Source of the DNA: Monodelphis domestica
Taxonomy: Eukaryota; Chordata; Mammalia; Didelphimorphia; Didelphidae
Direction: 5' to 3'
Assembly (NCBI RefSeq): GCF_027887165.1
Contig: NC_077233.1
Coordinates: 227,812,872 to 227,876,871, forward strand
Length of the DNA stretch: 64,000 nucleotides
Part shown: positions 58,395 through 64,000 of the stretch, piece by piece
Numbering within the stretch: position 1 is the stretch's first letter
Layout of the letters: the number at the start of each line of letters is the position of its first letter
The notes under the pieces: model-generated
Databases searched by the model: none
Seen by the model: the letters and a program-made list of their open reading frames with translations, nothing else
What the model was told of the DNA's origin: nothing
Position numbers and translations under genes: made by a program

Positions 58395-58580
58395 ACAGGA
58401 TGCATAATACAGCAGATAAGACATTGGACTTGGCATCAAGGTCTGTGTTCAAAATCTACCTGAGAAACATTGTAGTGTAAGATCCTGAGCAAGTCATTCA
58501 ACCTCTGCGACTTATTTTCCCATCTGTAGGGTGCATTCAACAGCCTCTAAGGTCTTTCCAGCTCTAAATCTATAACCCCA
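58395..58580 (+). mobile_element. MIR-type SINE
   Basis: 'gacattggacttggcatcaa', 'gatcctgagcaagtcattca' and 'ttttcccatctgtagggtg'. Confidence 0.82.
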
Positions 58581-58639
58581 AAATTTCTTAAAGCCTTTTC
58601 TCAATCCTCATCCTCTTTAACCTTTATTAAATGTTCAAT

Positions 58640-59745
58640 GCTTCTGACGACCCCAAGAGCCTTTGGAATATTATTTTCTGTTTCTCATCTTATTGGAATG
58701 CTTTTTCTCATTCTCCTTTGCTGTATTCATCCATGTCATGCTCACTAACTTCTGGGTAATACCCCAAAGCTCTGTCCTGAGCCCTCTTCTCTTTATATTC
58801 TATTCCTTGGTCTTCTCATCAACTCCCTTAAGTTTGTCATCTCTAGCAGAGACAAATTTTCAGATTGATATATCCAGCCTAAGCCTTTCTTCTGAGCTCT
58901 GAGTTGTATCACAAACTGCCTCTTGGATATTTCAAACCTGATGTTCCATAGGCACTTCAAATTTAACATATCCAAAACAAAATGTTATCTCCCCCCCCCC
59001 ATCCATTACTCTCTCACATATCCAACTAGTCGCTAAATCTTGTCATTTCTATCTCTGAAACATCACTCACATAGCACTGCCTTTCATCCATTTACATAGC
59101 CATTTCTCTAGTTTAGGCCCTCCTCACCTCTCATTTGGACTACTGTAATAGCCTCCCAACTGATTCCTAATTGGTTTCTCCAGACTCTATAAACAATTTT
59201 CCCCATAGCTGTCAAAGGGATTTCCCAAGGCACAAGTCTGACCAAATTGCCTGCCTTACTCAAAACCCTACATGTTTCTTATTACCTTTAAGATCAAAGA
59301 TAAACTCTTTGGTTTAGCACTGAAAGCTCATCACATTCATTGTGCCTTTCCTGCTTTGTTTTGCATTCCTCTCTCTACATACTCTAAAGTCAAGACCAGA
59401 TTGGCCTACTTGCTTGTTTCTCATCATGACAGTCCATAACCTGTCATTGTGCCTTTTCATCAGGCTGTCTGTCCCCCATGGAAAGCTCTCTCTCCTTATC
59501 TCCACCTGCTGCAATTTCCCAGCTTCCTTCAACATCTACTTTCTGCCTGGAGGCTTTGTTGGGCCCCTTGGCCTTCTACTCCAAGGTAACCCTGTATCCC
59601 ATGTGCATGTGTGTGCATATACATATAGGTGCACACAGTTTCCCCTGTTAGATTAGAAATTTCTTGAGGGTAGGGACCCTTATTGGGGGGGGGGGTATTG
59701 CCTAGCACACAGTAGGGGCTTAATAAATAATTGGTTGAGTTGATG
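58640..59745 (+). mobile_element. CR1-clade (L3-like) LINE, long 3' part
   Basis: About 1.1 kb in sense: 'aaagctctgtcctgagccct', 'gatgttccataggcacttca', 'catttggactactgtaatag', 'caagtctgaccaaattgcct', and the terminus 'agcacacagtaggggcttaa' with 'taataaataattggttg'. It includes long C and G homopolymers. Confidence 0.85.
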
Positions 59746-59979
59746 ATGATGTTTTACAAACATTATAATGTGTGATAATAACAGAAAAAGATTTAATGGA
59801 TCAGGGGAAACAGCAGTAGGAAGAACAGGTTTTTCTAAGGAATGGCTAATGGCACTTTCGATAAAGGGGCCTGTTGAATCAAAGAGGACTCTTTCAAATC
59901 TGCTAAACCGGGAAAATGGTGATATCAACAATAGAAATAAGGAAGAAGGAAGGAGGAAGCTAAAGGATTAAGAGAAAAA

Positions 59980-60150
59980 AACAGGGATATTTAGATTAGG
60001 AGAGAAAAGACTTAGGAGGAAAATGTTGGCTGCCTTCAAATGTCTGAATGACTGTTATGAGGAAGAAGGAATTAGAGTTTTCTACCTGAGCCCAGTAAAC
60101 AGAAAGAGGAAAAAAAGGCAGATGTTGAAGAGGGTAACATTTTGGATCTA
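59980..60150 (+). mobile_element. CR1-clade (L3-like) fragment
   Basis: 'aatgttggctgccttcaaat' and 'tgactgttatgaggaagaag' are the sense version of the block that is antisense at 46800. Confidence 0.65.
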
Positions 60151-60179
60151 TGTAATGTAATTCAATGAATATTCATTAA

Positions 60180-61200
60180 ATAATCATATTTAAGGAACTA
60201 AGGGAGGCACCGAGGAAACAGATAGTGATATAATAGTTATAGATTTAGAGCTGGAAAGAGTTGAAAGGAGAAGAGAACACTAACAACCAAATGGGAAAGG
60301 AAGGAAAGAGGGTGAGAGGAAGAGGGAAGGAGAGAGATTGATTGAGATTAAAATTACAACTAGGCTGTAGAAGACTTAAGATGCAAAATTGAGGCATTTA
60401 AATGTTATCCTAGAAATATTATAGGGAATAACTGAAGACTTTTCAACAGGGAATGACTGGCTCAGACTTGTACTTTAGAAAGATTATTTTGGGAGCTGTA
60501 TATGAAGAACAGTTTAACAAAAAGCAGACTCAGATGCAGAGACCCATTAAGAGATTACTACAATAATACAGGCATGAGGTAGGTAAGGCTTGGATAGAGT
60601 GGAAAAGGATACAGGGGACAGGGGGATAAGAAACTGTGGTGGTAAAATAAAACAGGATTTGGCAACTAACTGGATTTAGAAGGAAAGGAAGATGGAGGAG
60701 TCAGAGATAATAGTTGAGATTCTTAACCTAGGCAAGGGGGAAGGATGGGAATGCTCACCACAGAAATAAGGCAGATTACAAGAGAAGCACATTTGGGGCA
60801 AGGAAGTTCAGAAGATCTACTTTAGATACACTGAGCTAAATTTAGATTCAAGGGAACATTCAAAGGGAAGTGCCCAAGTTAACTGATAATGTGGGTATGG
60901 AGGTCAAGAGAGGGATAAAAATTGGACATATACATTTTGAAGTCATCCAAATGAATCACTAAACCCATGGAAATGGATGAGACCACCAAGAGTGTGGAGA
61001 GGGAAGGTGGCCGAGGACAAAAACTTATGGAAGTTGGAAGGCAGGAGGGGAGCCAGGAACCAAATGAACTGAAGGGGTAATCAGAAAACCAAGAGACTGA
61101 AGCCAAGGGAAGAGACAGATTACCTAGGAAGAGGAGATAAGGTTACCAGTAACAAAAGCTGCAGAGAGTTCAAAGGTCAAGAAGGACTAAAAAACAAGAC
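60180..61200 (+). mobile_element. L2-like LINE fragments (tentative)
   Basis: 'gaatgactggctcagacttg', 'agattattttgggagctgta', 'attactacaataatacaggc' and 'gatggaggagtcagagataa' match in style an ancient mammalian LINE. Assignment to L2 is by impression only. Confidence 0.45.
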
Positions 61201-61234
61201 ATTTTATTTAAGAAATCAATAGAAACCTTTGATT

Positions 61235-61485
61235 TCAGTAGAGTGGTACAGTCAGAAGCCTTACTGCAAAGGTGCAAGACTTCGAATTCAAATCTGGTCT
61301 CAGACATTCCCTAGCAATATGACCCTGGTCAAGTCACCTAACCTCTCTATTGTCTCAGTTTCTTCATCTGTAAAATGGAGACAATAACAATCTACCTCAT
61401 AGGGGTGTTGTGAGGATGAAATGAATCATGTAAAGTGCTTTGCAACCTTAAAGTGCTTTATATAAATGCTTATTACTTTTAATTT
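61235..61485 (+). mobile_element. MIR-type SINE, full length
   Basis: 'gagtggtacagtcagaagcc' head, 'gaccctggtcaagtcaccta' core, 'aggggtgttgtgaggatgaa' and 'tataaatgcttattac' end. Confidence 0.9.
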
Positions 61486-61574
61486 TACTACTACTACTAT
61501 TAATTAAAATTACTAATGATTTACTATTTTAATTTTATTATAGAGGAGCTGCTTAATAAATGGGGGAAAAAAAG

Positions 61575-61730
61575 AGAGTATTGGCTCTGAAGAGGACCTG
61601 AGTTCAAATCTGTCCAACTTTGGGGAAATCACAAACTTTTAGAGCTTTGTTTTCATATCTGTAAAATGATGGGGTTGGACTGTATACATCCAAGTTCCCT
61701 TCCAGGCCTCAAACCTTCATGTTATTAGTA
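61575..61730 (+). mobile_element. MIR fragment
   Basis: 'gaggacctgagttcaaatct', 'tttcatatctgtaaaatgat' and 'ttcccttccaggcctcaaac'. Confidence 0.75.
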
Positions 61731-61739
61731 ATTCTGTCT

Positions 61740-64000
61740 TTTCCATTATTCTTTGTCATCTATCATTAAGAGAATGCTGAGGAACTTTTGAGAGAAAGGC
61801 TTTTGTAGCAGAAAGCATTTGGGATCCACAAAAAAGGATTGCTTCATTTTTCAAATGTGACTTATTTAAGACTCTGCCTTCAACTAGATTCTCAGTCCAG
61901 CTCATTGTTTATTTGTAGAACCCGTGAAAGACATTCTACACAAGTGGGTTACCTTCACAGCTTGCCTTTCTAGCTGGAATGTCTCAGTCTGGGAAATCCT
62001 CACTTTTCATCCACTTTGGGTTTTTTCAGCTGGAAGGTTAGATCAATCTTTTTTGTACAGTTATGTATTTGTAATGTTATGAGGCTCAATGCAATTAGTA
62101 AAATGCCATCTGTGAACAGAAACATGAATAGGAATCCTTCTGTTTGAATAATAAGCAGAACATCTTTAACCCCAATGGTAAACACCCCTTAGATGAACAT
62201 TTATCTTTCAGTTCCTCTATGACTCCTGATATCAATATTCAGAGCCCTGTTAACTCTAGTCACATCCACGATAGGATTACATAAAATTAAAATGTATATT
62301 TAAGAGATAACTCATCTGAGAACAGTCTTTTCCAAGTCAAATGCTTTTTAAAAATTAAAACAGCAGAATCTTGTAATTTCTTCCCTTTCTAGGTGATTCT
62401 GTAGATGTAGTCTGTCATAAAAAGTATGCAAAACAATGCTTGTTATTTCCAAGTTTCATAAAGGATAATTTTGATATGTACACATATAGGTATATATAGT
62501 AATGGTTTTTAAGGATTTTATAGAGATAAGAAACCAGGCCTAAGAATCTAAAACAGCAATCTTTCTTGGTTCTCTTTGTTGGGAGTGGGAGTGGGCTTTT
62601 ACCTTGAAAAAAGTCTTCTCTTGAGATATGATGAAAATCAACCCAAAACCTTCTAAAAACTTTGTTGGCTCTACCATGAATTTCTTATAGATATTTAGTC
62701 AGGTCTATTCTTTCTGATTTTAAGTGAGATTTGCCACTGCTTTATAATATATCAGGTTCAGAGGCAGATGAGTACAAATATGTTGATTTTAGTATTGATA
62801 CTAATGAGAACAGATGATTATAGATCTGTTCCATTTCACATAAATTTGTTTTTCTCTTGGCTTTCTCTACAAATGTTTTTTGGATAAGCTGGTTTGGCTA
62901 GATTCCATACTGAATTTTACATGATCTTTTCCTTCTCAGATGCTTTTCACCAAGAATATCCCCAGTTCAGATTTTGAAGCTAATTTTAAAAATACTGCAG
63001 ACAATGATGATTACAAAAAAATCATATTGCTGTTCTTCCCCCCCCCCCCCCCCCGGTATTTTAAACATCCAAAATGATACATTTGCAGACTAAGGCCTAT
63101 TCTAGTATTCTAGATTCTTTTAGAACACTTATCAAAGCAACTGTTATGTATCAATTAAACATCTCTAAGAAATGGCAATATGGATGTTAATATTTTCATT
63201 TTTATTTCATTTTATTTAATCTCCATGTTCTCAGGCTGTGAAGTCAGTACTATATTCAGACATGGTGTGATCTTCTTACTGTTTAATTTTTGTATTTGTT
63301 TTGATTTTGCTCTAACCAATCAATAATCTGACAGCATATAGAAAACTAGATTCTAAAAAAAACTGTGCCAGTGATAAAGCATCTCCTGTTAAGGTATAAT
63401 CAATTTTACTTTTAATGAATGCTATTTGGAGCTTGCAGGTGCAACAACTTTTTATTTCTTATTGTGGTATCCAGGGATGTTTGTAGTTGTGAGATTTCTG
63501 AGCAGTTTATAAATCTTTATTCTGTTTTGTTTTTTGAAGCCAGATCTTTGTTTCCAATATAAGTTTTGCTGTTTTATCCAATGCCTACCTGTTTTGAAGT
63601 CATTAAGTAAAAATGTATATGGTAATTAATTTTGGGATATATTTTCAAATTCTTCATAAATTTTTCCATTTTTTCACCTTGATGTGTAATTTTAGCACAA
63701 GCTAAAAGCTAAAGACTTTGTCAGTCTAACTGCTTATGCTTACAGAAAAGTTTACAAAGTGAGATGGAGGAGTTCCACAGAATTATATTTACTGTTGCCT
63801 TTAGGAACAAAACAAAATCAATGCTACTAGTTAACACCCTTATTTATCACTTCAAAGGGAAAGCCTATAGTCATCCTTCCATTTAGCTTCAACTTCTTTC
63901 CTCTTTTCATTTATACTAAGAATGTCAATATAGATACTAACAAATTCTGTCACTGGTGTTTCATCTGATTCCTGGGCAAAGATTATGTTGAGAATATCAA
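61740..64000. other. LMTK2 intron, unassigned AT-rich block
   Basis: Over 2 kb without a SINE or a family I can name. It contains a 17-base C run at 63038-63054. An open frame at 62000-62185 (minus) has no recognisable similarity. Confidence 0.5.

Larger units (their letters stand above)
54693..64000 (-). other. LMTK2: LMTK2 intron, continuing past window edge
   Basis: No further kinase exon was found upstream of 54692. At least 9.3 kb of intron is filled with CR1/L3, SINE and unassigned sequence. An exon shorter than about 100 nt could have been missed by eye. Confidence 0.7.

Overview
This window comes from a marsupial (metatherian) genome. The evidence is the repeat content. There are dozens of marsupial-type tRNA-derived CORE/MIR SINEs with the box 'tgacttgcccagggtcaca' or its complement, and marsupial LINE-1 copies whose 3' ends carry the 'ggggatgtagactctaaa' block. 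There are also many old CR1-clade (L2/L3-like) fragments and very long (CT)n and (GGAA)n microsatellites. The species cannot be fixed from the sequence.

Three protein-coding genes are visible, in the same relative order and orientation as on human 7q21.3-22: TECPR1 (+), BHLHA15/MIST1 (-) and LMTK2 (-). From the left: the last three coding exons of TECPR1 (2783-6850) with a roughly 1.9 kb 3'UTR ending near 8765; an 8-15 kb intergenic stretch of SINE and CR1 debris; the complete single-exon BHLHA15 reading frame (16348-16881) with a GC-rich 5' region at about 17.7-18.7 kb; a roughly 20 kb gene-free interval (18.8-38.9 kb) made of L1, SINE and microsatellite DNA; a SINE-free LMTK2 3'UTR of roughly 4.35 kb (about 38965-43322); five LMTK2 coding exons (43323-54692); and at least 9.3 kb of LMTK2 intron to the right edge. 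TECPR1 and BHLHA15 converge. LMTK2 lies upstream of BHLHA15 on the same strand.

The genes are not an operon or a pathway. TECPR1 acts in autophagosome-lysosome and damaged-lysosome biology, BHLHA15 is a transcription factor of secretory cells, and LMTK2 is a membrane-anchored kinase of endosomal traffic that binds protein phosphatase 1. All splice junctions given were read directly (AG/GT) and the phases agree from exon to exon.

The most notable non-genic items are a near full-length 7SL (SRP) RNA pseudogene and a U6 snRNA pseudogene on either side of one TECPR1 exon; an old L1 carrying three nested insertions with readable target-site duplications; a perfect 29-bp inverted repeat with an 8-nt loop; a 117-bp tandem duplication inside a SINE; an LTR-like segment interrupted by a SINE; and three copies of one dispersed marsupial repeat. 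I found no undescribed gene system that I can support.
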